Source: Ruminococcaceae bacterium UBA2854 | Lineage (GTDB): Bacteria; Bacillota; Clostridia; Oscillospirales; Acutalibacteraceae | DNA: 63,870 bases | NCBI GenBank assembly: GCA_002350765.1 | Contig: DEFK01000020.1 | Coordinates: forward strand, 1-63,870 | Direction: 5' to 3' | Shown here: piece by piece, positions 1 to 7,800 of the stretch | Position numbering within the stretch: position 1 is the stretch's first letter | How the letters are laid out: each line of letters begins with the position of its first letter | Position numbers and translations under genes: made by a program | Notes under the pieces: generated by a model | Told to the model about the DNA's origin: nothing | What the model saw: the letters and a program-made list of their open reading frames with translations, nothing else | The model's database searches: none

Positions 1-76
1 CTAACTTTTGGGGGTCGGGTCAATATCCGCTCTGCTTTTTCTTTAACGTTATTTATCGTTTTAATGCTTCTTCCGT

Positions 77-574
77 TTACGGCGCCATAATATTAATCAT
101 CGTTTTATACTCGTCGTACGCGAGTTCTTCGTCGCACAGGAAGATAAGAAGTACAAACGTCATAAACATTCCTCTTGAGCCCGGTTTCAGCTTACTCGAA
201 AGCTTAACCAAATCGAAGTCGATTTTCTCTATTTTCGCTATATCACCCTCGAACGGCTGACCAATCAATCCGATAGTCTTCATAAACTCGGCGACAGCCT
301 CTTCCTCTTCCAATACAAAGTTTTTATCCACAGCCGCGGCGGCAAGTATCATCTGGCATATAAACTCGCTGTACGAGCCGCAGTTAAACTCCTTAACATC
401 TATATCCCTGAACTCGGGCTCGAGCGTCTGGTAACAGATACTCAGCATAGAATCCTTCTGCTCGGGGTTCATTTTCGAAACATTCTCGCAGCTGCTGTTT
501 ATTAAGTCTTTAATCATTTCCTGTCTTTCTTCGGGTAATGATTTAAAAGGTGTGTTTTCATATTTATCAGCCAT
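77..574 (-). CDS. Hypothetical protein, TerB-like helical
   Basis: A 165-residue, mainly acidic protein with no signal peptide, so probably cytoplasmic. The middle and C-terminal parts (about residues 70-160) have the look of TerB-like all-helical domains: an Ala-rich helix, a VDKNFVLEEEEAVAEF stretch resembling the acidic 'DG.ls..E...i' loop of TerB proteins, then a hydrophobic helix and a CDEELAYDE motif. The start is fixed by an AGGAGG-type site just upstream of ATG. It is the last gene of a three-gene minus-strand run with a TM2 protein and a lipoprotein (gaps 44 and 32 nt). The TerB-like call is inference from pattern only, and no function can be assigned. Confidence 0.6.
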   Translation of the reverse strand: MADKYENTPFKSLPEERQEMIKDLINSSCENVSKMNPEQKDSMLSICYQTLEPEFRDIDVKEFNCGSYSEFICQMILAAAAVDKNFVLEEEEAVAEFMKTIGLIGQPFEGDIAKIEKIDFDLVKLSSKLKPGSRGMFMTFVLLIFLCDEELAYDEYKTMINIMAP

Positions 575-618
575 AATTTCCTCCTGAAAATCTTAATAAT
601 TTTAATTCTGATATAGAA

Positions 619-801
619 TTATATATAATACGGGTTCGGCTTAAACAGCAGGATTATTAAATCTATAATCCAGCCTATTCCGAATATCCCTACGGTAAAC
701 AGATATACTATTCCCAAAAGTATCTTACCCTCGTAGAATTTATGGATTCCTAAGCCTCCGAAGAATAAGCATAGAAAAAACGCTGCCCATTTATTTTTCA
801 T
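619..801 (-). CDS. TM2 domain membrane protein
   Basis: A 60-residue membrane protein that is almost nothing but a TM2 domain: two transmembrane segments (about residues 6-22 and 28-52) joined by a short turn, with the family pattern GGLGIHKFYEGK followed by GIGWIIDLI. TM2 proteins are widespread in bacteria, and their role is mostly unknown, although many are fused or linked to stress or signalling domains. It lies between a lipoprotein gene upstream and a TerB-like gene downstream on the same strand, so the three are probably one transcript. The length is usual for a stand-alone TM2 protein. Confidence 0.85.
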   Translation of the reverse strand: MKNKWAAFFLCLFFGGLGIHKFYEGKILLGIVYLFTVGIFGIGWIIDLIILLFKPNPYYI

Positions 802-833
802 AATACTGTACTCCCTGAATTTATAATAATCAT

Positions 834-1391
834 TTAATCAAGGTCGGATTTATCGAAATCCGCCTTCTTAACAAGCTTGCCTTCTTTGCTGTAATATCTG
901 AACGAAACAACAACATCATCATAGCCTTCTTCAACCATTTTTTCTATAAAGCCCTGAACGGACGCCTGTAGATTGCCGTTATTAATACCCTTTTTTATAG
1001 TTTTAAGCTGGCTTTTGGAATAATGATTTTTATATTTATACTTATAAATAAGCGTGTTTCCGTCAACCTTGGCAGAAGCTTTAAGTTTACCTTTTGCGGT
1101 TTTATTAGCCTTTTTGACGTTCGATTTAAATGAATCCGATTTTGCAATTGCTTTAAGAATCGCATTGGTATCTTTATTACCAGAAGAATCAGCTTCTTCT
1201 TCGCTATCCTCCTCGTCGTCAACGTCGTCATCTACCACAACTTCCTCGGTGGTATACGGTACAATTTCTACGGTCGTCGGTACGGGGGTTGATTCCTCCA
1301 CCAGCATTTTGGTTGCGTCACAAGAGGTTAAAATAAAACACATCAACAATACCGCTGACAATATAACTAAGACTGACTTTAAACTTTTCAT
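834..1391 (-). CDS. Putative lipoprotein with acidic linker
   Basis: A 185-residue exported lipoprotein. Residues 1-24 are a lipoprotein signal peptide ending in the lipobox LTSC, so Cys24 should be lipidated and hold the protein on the outer face of the membrane. A Thr/Val-rich stretch and a very acidic linker (about residues 50-70) follow, then a basic C-terminal domain of about 110 residues with YKYKYKN and VVVSFRYYSKEG strands. The C-terminal domain resembles small DUF4854-like lipoprotein domains, but I am not sure. It is first in the operon with the TM2 and TerB-like genes, and its start lies back to back with the PRTase-like gene at 1552. Confidence 0.75.
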   Translation of the reverse strand: MKSLKSVLVILSAVLLMCFILTSCDATKMLVEESTPVPTTVEIVPYTTEEVVVDDDVDDEEDSEEEADSSGNKDTNAILKAIAKSDSFKSNVKKANKTAKGKLKASAKVDGNTLIYKYKYKNHYSKSQLKTIKKGINNGNLQASVQGFIEKMVEEGYDDVVVSFRYYSKEGKLVKKADFDKSDLD

Positions 1392-1489
1392 ACCTATTCA
1401 AACCTTTCTATTACTAAAACTATTTGTAAAAATTATATAATATCACGTTTATGATGTCAATAATTATGTTGACAATTTCTCAAAATTCC

Positions 1490-1518
1490 TTGACGAACTG
1501 TAATAAACATTGTACAAT
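1490..1518 (+). promoter_or_regulatory. Sigma-A promoter of PRTase-like gene
   Basis: A -35 box TTGACG (1490-1495) and -10 box TACAAT (1513-1518) are separated by exactly 17 nt. The ATG at 1552 lies 34 nt past the -10 box, with CGGAGGA as ribosome binding site at 1541-1547. Seen directly; activity is inferred. Confidence 0.8.
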
Positions 1519-1551
1519 ATATATGTTAATTTAAAATATTCGGAGGATACT

Positions 1552-2187
1552 ATGGCTCAGGAACAAAAAATACGTACAAAAAATAAAAACGTCTTTCTCC
1601 GCGTAAGGAAAGGACATTTTGCCACAATGCACAGCCACACCAATTATTATATAGATGTTACAACTCAGAAAAACCGTCTTTCCGAGGCTAAGGCGGTCGC
1701 CAAGGAAATGGTAAAGGCGTACCAGATCAACACAATTGTCGATACTATCCTATGCCTTGACGGTACGGAGGTTATCGGCGCGTTTCTCGCTAACGAGCTA
1801 ACGCAGGATAATTATATAAACCTTAACGCCCACCAGACCATCTATGTGCTCTCGCCCGAGTATATCGGCGGCGGACAGCTTATGTTCAGAGATAACCTCA
1901 CCCCTATGCTTGCGGGTAAGCACGTGCTTATTTTAGCGGCTTCGGTTACTACGGGTAAAAGTGCTCTCGCGGCTATTGACGCTATCAATTACTACAAGGG
2001 TTATGTCGAGGGCGTTTCCGCGATATTCGCGACGGTAGACGAATGTGACGGTCATCCTGTTAACTCAATTTTCAATCCAAACGACTTAAACGATTACCAG
2101 AGCTTTAAGCCGCATAAATGTCCTTACTGTCAGCGCGGAGAGAAAATCGAGGCGCTCGTAAACAGCTACGGATATTCTGCTTTATAA
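1552..2187 (+). CDS. Orotate phosphoribosyltransferase-like protein
   Basis: A 211-residue cytoplasmic protein of the type I phosphoribosyltransferase fold. The key evidence is the hydrophobic strand plus PRPP-loop-like segment HVLILAASVTTGKSALAAID at about residues 122-141, the position where PRTases bind PRPP. A nucleotide-substrate-side C-terminus carries a CPYCQRGEKIE motif. The usual acidic pair of the PRPP motif (DD/DE before the loop) is replaced by AA here, so catalysis is doubtful, and it may be a ligand sensor or a divergent enzyme. The ATG at 1552 is preferred over an upstream TTG at 1510 because it has CGGAGGA at 1541-1547 and sits behind a good promoter. It is monocistronic. Confidence 0.7.
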   Translation: MAQEQKIRTKNKNVFLRVRKGHFATMHSHTNYYIDVTTQKNRLSEAKAVAKEMVKAYQINTIVDTILCLDGTEVIGAFLANELTQDNYINLNAHQTIYVLSPEYIGGGQLMFRDNLTPMLAGKHVLILAASVTTGKSALAAIDAINYYKGYVEGVSAIFATVDECDGHPVNSIFNPNDLNDYQSFKPHKCPYCQRGEKIEALVNSYGYSAL

Positions 2188-2300
2188 AAAAATCTTAATA
2201 CAAAAAAGGAGCTACCGGAAGAAATAATCTTTAATTCTGATTTTACGGATATTAATGACTTGATACAATAAGGCATAGCAATTAGATGACTAAATAAACT

Positions 2301-2337
2301 AATCAGCCCCTTGGATTAAAAATCCAAGGGGCTGATT
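2301..2337. repeat. Perfect 17-bp palindrome, no U-tract
   Basis: Arms 2301-2317 and 2321-2337 are perfect inverted copies (AATCAGCCCCTTGGATT) around an AAA loop. The stem would be very stable, but no T-run follows on either strand, so it is not a standard intrinsic terminator. The surrounding 2188-2496 holds no convincing gene. Confidence 0.85.
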
Positions 2338-2496
2338 GAATGTAGAGAACTACTCCAAGTATTGTTGAATTATATTGAATTGACGTAGAGCGTTTAATAG
2401 GGTGTTAATGTCTGATAGAAAGCAATATTAAATGATTATTTAAAAATTTGTGTCTTATGCATTAAAATGTAAGTGAATATTTGTGAAAATCACCAG

Positions 2497-2526
2497 TTGA
2501 CTGCACGTTGCGTGCAGGTATACAAT
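2497..2526 (+). promoter_or_regulatory. Promoter with MerR-type operator dyad
   Basis: A -35 box TTGACT (2497-2502) and -10 box TACAAT (2521-2526) are 18 nt apart. A 7-bp dyad CTGCACG-TTG-CGTGCAG (2501-2517) sits almost entirely between them. MerR-family regulators are known to bind such dyads inside over-long spacers and untwist the promoter. Because the next gene encodes a MerR-type protein, autoregulation is the natural inference. Confidence 0.75.
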
Positions 2527-2545
2527 AGCCATAGAGGTGATTGAT

Positions 2546-3370
2546 GTGAATAATCTTATAAAAAGAAGTGATGTGGAAAAAAGAGTTGGTGTTACGCGAA
2601 GAAAACTGCAATGGTACAACCAGATAGGGTTATTATCACCGTCGTTTATTAATGAAAGTAATGGTTTTTGGTATTATGATGAGAAAACTATTATGAAATT
2701 GGAAATAATAGAGATATTACATGAAATAGGGTATAAAAACGATATTATAAAATCGATAGTTAATTCAAATGAAATAATTACTGAAAAAGTATGGAGTAAT
2801 GCTATTAAGAAATTAAATGAAAAGAAAAAAGAGATAGACGGACAAATAATTCTAATTGAAACATACAAAATGCTAGAATCTTTTGATTTACCTGATTATA
2901 TATGTGAATTGATTGTTGAATTTGATTTATTGCCCCTTTTTTCTAAGGTTTCACAAGATTCGAATTTTGTTATTGGATTTGATGAAAATGTATCAGATGT
3001 TGTGAGGTTTAATAAAACTTTAGAAAACTATGATGTAAATCTTAATAATCAAGAGGTTAGTTTAATTTATTTTTATATTTTTAAAGTAATTTTAATTTTT
3101 GTAATAATAGCAGGGCTTTATAAAAAATTACAGCCTTATGATAATAGAGTTCAAAGTTGCTTTGACTATATTATTAGTAATGCTCCTAATTGGCGAATGG
3201 AAGAAAATAGTGAAATAGAAATATTTATATGTATGGTCAGGGAAATACTAAAGGAAAAAACTTGTAATGAACTAATTAGTAATATCATCGAAGAGAAAAA
3301 TAACGAAGGAGTTTATAATTATTTTGATGAAGTAATGGAATATTATCTAAATAACAATGAGGAGAAGTAA
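2546..3370 (+). CDS. MerR-family transcriptional regulator
   Basis: A 274-residue DNA-binding regulator. Residues 1-70 form a MerR winged helix-turn-helix: NLIKRSDVEKRVGVTRRKLQWYNQIGL followed by an aromatic GFWYYDEKTI stretch and the second helical wing. A helical region around 85-115 may be the dimer coiled coil. The long C-terminal part has one very hydrophobic segment (about 175-192) and no recognised ligand domain. GTG at 2546 is chosen because AGAGGTGA lies 5 nt upstream; GTG at 2537 would lack a site. Codon use is much more AT-rich than in neighbouring genes, suggesting transfer. The small membrane protein at 3373 starts 2 nt after the stop, so they are coupled. Confidence 0.75.
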   Translation: MNNLIKRSDVEKRVGVTRRKLQWYNQIGLLSPSFINESNGFWYYDEKTIMKLEIIEILHEIGYKNDIIKSIVNSNEIITEKVWSNAIKKLNEKKKEIDGQIILIETYKMLESFDLPDYICELIVEFDLLPLFSKVSQDSNFVIGFDENVSDVVRFNKTLENYDVNLNNQEVSLIYFYIFKVILIFVIIAGLYKKLQPYDNRVQSCFDYIISNAPNWRMEENSEIEIFICMVREILKEKTCNELISNIIEEKNNEGVYNYFDEVMEYYLNNNEEK

Positions 3371-3372
3371 TA

Positions 3373-3816
3373 ATGAAAAACAATTTAATGAATTTTATAA
3401 AGTGGGTAAAAAAACATAAAAGAGCTTTAATTATCGCCGGAATAAGCATTACCGCATTAATATCCTTAGCTGTTTATAACAAGGATTCGATAAATGAGTT
3501 ATGGAATTATTTACGGAAGAGGATAAACGAGCATCCTGAAAGCGTTAAGAAAGTAACACATACTATTAAAAATACCGTAAATACAGTTGCCGACGTTAAA
3601 GAGGGCAACAATGTAACCTATATAAAAACAAAATCTTTAGAGACAATTTCAGAAAAAACAAGCGATAATAAGGTTATAGATATTAATTCTTATTTTCGCA
3701 ATCTTCCAAAAGGGCGGAAGGCATCCCCCGAAAAAATAAAGGAGGTTCAAGAATTAGGATTAATAATGCCCGCAGGTAAAACCTATGTTAATGCACACAA
3801 ACGCTGTATAGCGTAA
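3373..3816 (+). CDS. Small membrane-anchored protein
   Basis: A 147-residue protein with a basic N-terminus and one transmembrane segment (about residues 20-37), then a soluble, lysine-rich region outside or inside the membrane depending on topology. The C-terminal 40 residues (NLPKGRKASPEKIKEVQELG) look like a conserved short helical motif found on small mobile-element proteins, but I cannot name a family. The start is supported by GAGGAGAAG upstream, inside the end of the MerR gene. Its internal segment coding KDSINEL is repeated at the start of the next gene (see repeat at 3475). Function unknown. Confidence 0.65.
   Translation: MKNNLMNFIKWVKKHKRALIIAGISITALISLAVYNKDSINELWNYLRKRINEHPESVKKVTHTIKNTVNTVADVKEGNNVTYIKTKSLETISEKTSDNKVIDINSYFRNLPKGRKASPEKIKEVQELGLIMPAGKTYVNAHKRCIA
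3475..3507 (+). repeat. 33-nt direct repeat, copy 1
   Basis: Positions 3475-3507 match 3837-3869 with two mismatches, including 21 identical bases (3483-3503 and 3845-3865). Copy 1 lies inside the small membrane protein gene; copy 2 contains the start codon of the next gene. The offset is 362 bp. Confidence 0.85.
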
Positions 3817-3836
3817 AAAGAAAGGAGTAACTTTAA

Positions 3837-3869
3837 TATAACATGGATTCGATAAATGAGTTATGTAAT
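3837..3869 (+). repeat. 33-nt direct repeat, copy 2
   Basis: Second copy of the 3475-3507 repeat. One of the two differences (A to T at 3844) changes the Lys codon AAG of copy 1 to ATG, which is the apparent start codon of the zinc-ribbon gene. Confidence 0.85.
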
Positions 3870-4064
3870 ATGAGAAAAAATAATAAAGACGTAATATACG
3901 ATGAAAACGTAAACTATGATTCACTTGAACAGCACACATACGACGATACTCCCGGGTATACTTTTTATACCTGTCCGAAATGTGGGAAAGAGTATTTAGC
4001 TTCATTTATTATCGATGACAATGGAGAAACAATATGTATCGACTGTTTGAATAAAAAACAGTAA
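3843..4064 (+). CDS. Small zinc-ribbon protein
   Basis: A 73-residue acidic protein with two CxxC pairs (CPKC at about residues 44-47 and CIDC at 66-69), which should form a zinc ribbon. No membrane segment or signal is visible, so it is likely cytoplasmic. The proposed ribosome binding site AAAGGAG (3821-3827) is 15 nt from the ATG, an unusually long gap. The start region is a near copy of an internal part of the upstream gene, so the present start may have been made by recombination. It sits in the AT-rich islet with the MerR gene. Role unknown; nucleic-acid or protein binding is a guess. Confidence 0.6.
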   Translation: MDSINELCNMRKNNKDVIYDENVNYDSLEQHTYDDTPGYTFYTCPKCGKEYLASFIIDDNGETICIDCLNKKQ

Positions 4065-4085
4065 GTCTTATAAGTATGTCTAAAT

Positions 4086-4208
4086 ATGTTTTCGATAGAA
4101 TATCCGACTTTAACTACCGACTTTTTAGAAGAAGCCACAGGATTTGAAATTATGGAGGAATTAACAACGGACGATGACACAGACAGCTTTGATTTAGACA
4201 TTTTGTAA
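4086..4208 (+). CDS. Possible 40-residue acidic protein
   Basis: ATG at 4086 opens a 40-codon frame ending in TAA at 4206-4208. The product is strongly acidic with a Thr/Asp-rich end (TTDDDTDSFDLDIL). No good ribosome binding site precedes it, but it lies in the 200-nt gap between two zinc-ribbon genes on the same strand and has sensible composition. It may be a real small protein or the tail of a decayed gene. Confidence 0.3.
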   Translation: MFSIEYPTLTTDFLEEATGFEIMEELTTDDDTDSFDLDIL

Positions 4209-4266
4209 GACTTTTAATGAACAGCAACAAGCTGAATTTAAATCTATTAAACCCAGGAGGTTCTTT

Positions 4267-4755
4267 ATGAATTATAATAAGCGCAAAGCCGATAAAAAAA
4301 GACAGGAGTATGATTTCATAGATTTCCCGAATGCTTATTTCAAGAGTTGTCTTAAACAGAACGGTGTAGAAGCGAAATTAGAAGGAACTCTGAAACTCGA
4401 CGATTCTCCATACATACTAATAGTATGTACTGTACCCGTGGAAAAATCTGATGCGTTCGAAAAAGCAATGCGCGACCTCGAGCGAAAAATGCTTATATGC
4501 GGGCACAACGATTACCCTGAATTCTGCGCATCATTTTTTAAAGAAATGGAATACTTAAACAATCCTAAATGTCCTGACTGTGGATCGGATAATATAGCCG
4601 AAATCTATTATGAATATCCTAAGCTGCCTTTTTTTCTAAAAAAGAGATTTAAGAAAGAACTCGAAAATAAAAAGGTAATACTGAGAGAAAATAAAAATAC
4701 TTCCGATGATGAAAACGACATGTGGCATTGTAATGAATGTGGCTGTGAGTTTTAA
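4267..4755 (+). CDS. Zinc-ribbon protein
   Basis: A 162-residue cytoplasmic protein. The N-terminal ~95 residues form a mixed alpha/beta region with no family I recognise; a zinc ribbon follows, split into CPDCGSDN (about residues 101-108) and HCNECGCEF at the extreme C-terminus, with a lysine-rich helical insertion between the two knuckles. The start is certain: AGGAGG lies 7 nt upstream of the ATG. It is the last gene of the AT-rich islet and converges on the RND exporter gene. No function is assigned. Confidence 0.7.
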   Translation: MNYNKRKADKKRQEYDFIDFPNAYFKSCLKQNGVEAKLEGTLKLDDSPYILIVCTVPVEKSDAFEKAMRDLERKMLICGHNDYPEFCASFFKEMEYLNNPKCPDCGSDNIAEIYYEYPKLPFFLKKRFKKELENKKVILRENKNTSDDENDMWHCNECGCEF

Positions 4756-4799
4756 TAATGTTTTTCTGTTAAAAACCATATAATTAAGGCTGAGAACCC

Positions 4800-4869
4800 A
4801 TTGATATGCTCCCTTCATAGTTGACAGTGTTTTTTATTTCACTATCTTCCATAAAGGGAGCATATCAAT
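4800..4869. repeat. Inverted repeat with 16-bp perfect arms
   Basis: Arms 4800-4815 and 4854-4869 (ATTGATATGCTCCCTT and its complement) flank a 38-nt centre that can itself pair weakly (ATAGT with ACTAT). It lies between two convergent genes. It could act as a bidirectional terminator or be a miniature mobile element; the centre has a T-run (4831-4836). Confidence 0.75.
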
Positions 4870-4897
4870 TACTATTTTGAATCAGCCGTTTAATATA

Positions 4898-7800
4898 TTA
4901 TTCTTCAACAAAGTCCGCGACTTCGTCGGGTTCATCCTCCAAATCGTCGCCTACGTCAATTACCTTCGGCTTTTTGCGGTAGAGAATATCGTAAAGCACG
5001 GGTACGACATAAAGCGTCATAAGCGTTGAGTAAAGAAGTCCTACGCTGACCACTACAGCCATACTTCTCTGCATAGAGTTGCCCGCGTCCTGAGAGAACA
5101 CCATTACGCTCATCGAGAGTATCGTAGTAAGCGCCGTCATAAGGATAGGCCTCATACGGGTTCTTCCCGTTTCTATCAGCGCGCGCCGTTTCTCTACGCC
5201 CTTTATTCTAAGCTTGTTGGCGTAGTCAACAAACACAATACCGTTATTTACAACCGTTCCCATAAGAATCATAAAGCCCATTATCGACATCGCGGAAATT
5301 GTCATTCCGAAAAGTCCTAAGCCTATCATTCCGCCCGTAAACGCGAGCGGTACGGTAAAGATGATTATAAACGGTGAGAGGAAGCTCTGGAACTGAGCTA
5401 CCATAATAAGGTAAATCAGTAAGAAACCGAGCAATACCGCCTGGCCCATCTGCTTGACCATATCGTTAACCTGGATTGACGAGCCCGCGATTTCTACGCT
5501 GTAGCCCGCGGGAGCTTTATATTTATCGAGCTTTTTCTGTACCTCACGGCTTAAAAGCTCGGCGTTAGCGTCATCCTCGATTTCGCTCGTTACCTCTAAA
5601 TACGTCCGCTGATTCTCGCGCGTGATACTGCTCATAGACTGAGCGTCCTTGGAAGTGGCGAACTTACTTAGCTTATAGCTCTTTTTAACGGTCTTTCCGC
5701 TTTTATTCTTAAGTGTGGTTTCGATTTTTGTATCCATCAGATTTTCGTAGCTTAACTTACCCGACTTCTTAACGACATTAACGTCAACGTCCTTTTCGTC
5801 AAGCTTCATCGTAATCGCCTTTTGCTCGTCTTTAGCCTTAACGGCGATTTGCTGGAAAATCTGGGCAACGGTCAGCCCGTATTCAGCCGCCTTGTTGCGG
5901 TCGATATGCAGTCTTATTGTACGGTCGGATTCGGTTATACCGTTATCCGCCGTCTTAATGCCCTTAACGTCCTTCATCATCTTCATAACGTCTTCGCTTA
6001 TTTTAATAAGCTCATCCTGGTCGTCGCCGTAGATATCCACGGTAACTCCCGAGTTCATAAGCGTGCTCATACTACTCATTGCGGAGGACGATACGGTAAA
6101 TTCTTTACACTTAATATTCTTTGTATTCTTCTCGATTTCTTTTCTTATTCTCTTATATTCTTCGGTGGTCTTTATATTATCATCGGTGAGAATACTGAAC
6201 GAGAACATACTGAAATCCTCGCTTACGCTCGAGCCCATAATACTCGTCATAAGACCTGTGTTGCCGTCTAAAGCGCTGACCTTAGAAACGCCCTTTACTT
6301 TCATTATAGCGTCTAAAACCTTATCCGCGGTTTTGAACGCTTTTTTCTTTGTAACATCATTATCGAGCTGGAGCGTCGCGGAAATCTGGTTGCTCTCGGA
6401 GCTGTCGATCATAGTCATTCCCGTGCCGAACATCTGGAAAATACAGATTCCGAGCAGTAAAACAGATACGATAATCGGGATGTATTTATGTCTTAGCGAA
6501 AAGCCGAGGGATTTTCCGTACAGGTTTTTCAGCTTATCGAACCAGTTATGCTTTCTATCCTTAGTCTTTTTAAGAATAATCGAGCCTAAGGTAGGAACAA
6601 CGGTAAGCGCTACTATTAACGACGCCGCGAGCGCGTATGAAATCGTAAACGCGAACGGTATCATAAGCTGAGCGACCATACCCGTGGTATAAACCATCGG
6701 CAGGAAAACACAGATTGTAGTCGCGGTGGATGCTACTATAGGCGCGGCCACCTGCTTTGTACCCTGAACCGCGGCTCTCGGAGCGGGTATTCCCTTCTGC
6801 CGCAGTCGGAAGATATTCTCCATAACAACGACAGAGTTATCGACAAGCATACCTATACTTATACATAGTCCCGCAAGCGACATTACATTAATATTAATAC
6901 CCGTAAAGTACATTATAATCAGCGCGAATAATACGCTGAACGGAATACTGAACGCTACTACAAACGTGGGCTTAACCGATTTTAAGAACAGCGCGAGCAC
7001 GATAATCGCTAGTATCGCGCCGAAAAGAATACTGCTTAAAACGGTATTTATAATTCGGGCTATATATTCGCCCTGGTTCATAATAACGGTAAAGGAGAGC
7101 CCCTTATACTTTTCTTCGAGCTCTTTAAACGCGTTCTGGATATTACCCGCGACCTCGCTCGTATTGGCGTTACCCGCCTTATAAACCGACAGGAGCACCG
7201 CGTCCTTGCCGTTTACCTTACTGTAGGCATCGCCTAAATTATCGACAACAACTACGTCGGCGACGTCGGACATTCTTATCTTTCCTACGCCGCTGATTTT
7301 TGTTAAGACGAGATTTTTCAGCTGTTTTTTATTTTTAAAATTCTCGTTTATCTCAATCAGCCACTGGCGGGATTTTTTATCCTTGACATATCCCGCGGGC
7401 ATTGAGAAATTCTGCGCGTTTATAATTTTAGAAAGAGTATCTAAGGTTAAAAGCGCGTCTAAATTAGCGTTTTTCTTAGCGGCTTTAATTGAAGCGTCGA
7501 GCTTCTTCTCGGCTTCCTTTAGCTGTTTATCGGCGTCGTTTAACGTTCGCTCGGCGGAGGTTATACCCGCGCTTCCCGCGCCGAAGCCAGCGGCTGCGGA
7601 AAGCCCCGCGGAGTTAAGCTTTGACTGCTGGGAATCCAGCCCCTTTGCCTTTTTATTAAACTTATCGACAATCGCCTGCTGAACCTTGATTTCTATTTCT
7701 AAATTGGAAAGCTCGGTATCAATCTGCGGAATACGAATCTCAACAACGGTGTAAACCGACTTAATATCCTTATATTTAAGCATACTTACTTTATCGCCGT

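Noticed and set aside
1054..1440. 128-codon plus-strand frame
   Set aside because: Lies antisense within the lipoprotein gene; Ser/Leu-rich composition is the mirror of the acidic linker.
2188..2496. Possible remnant gene after the PRTase-like gene
   Set aside because: GGAG-like motifs and short frames are present, but nothing longer than a few codons with a recognisable product.
5822..7682. Several plus-strand frames of 70-200 codons
   Set aside because: All are antisense to the RND exporter, without ribosome sites or domain features.
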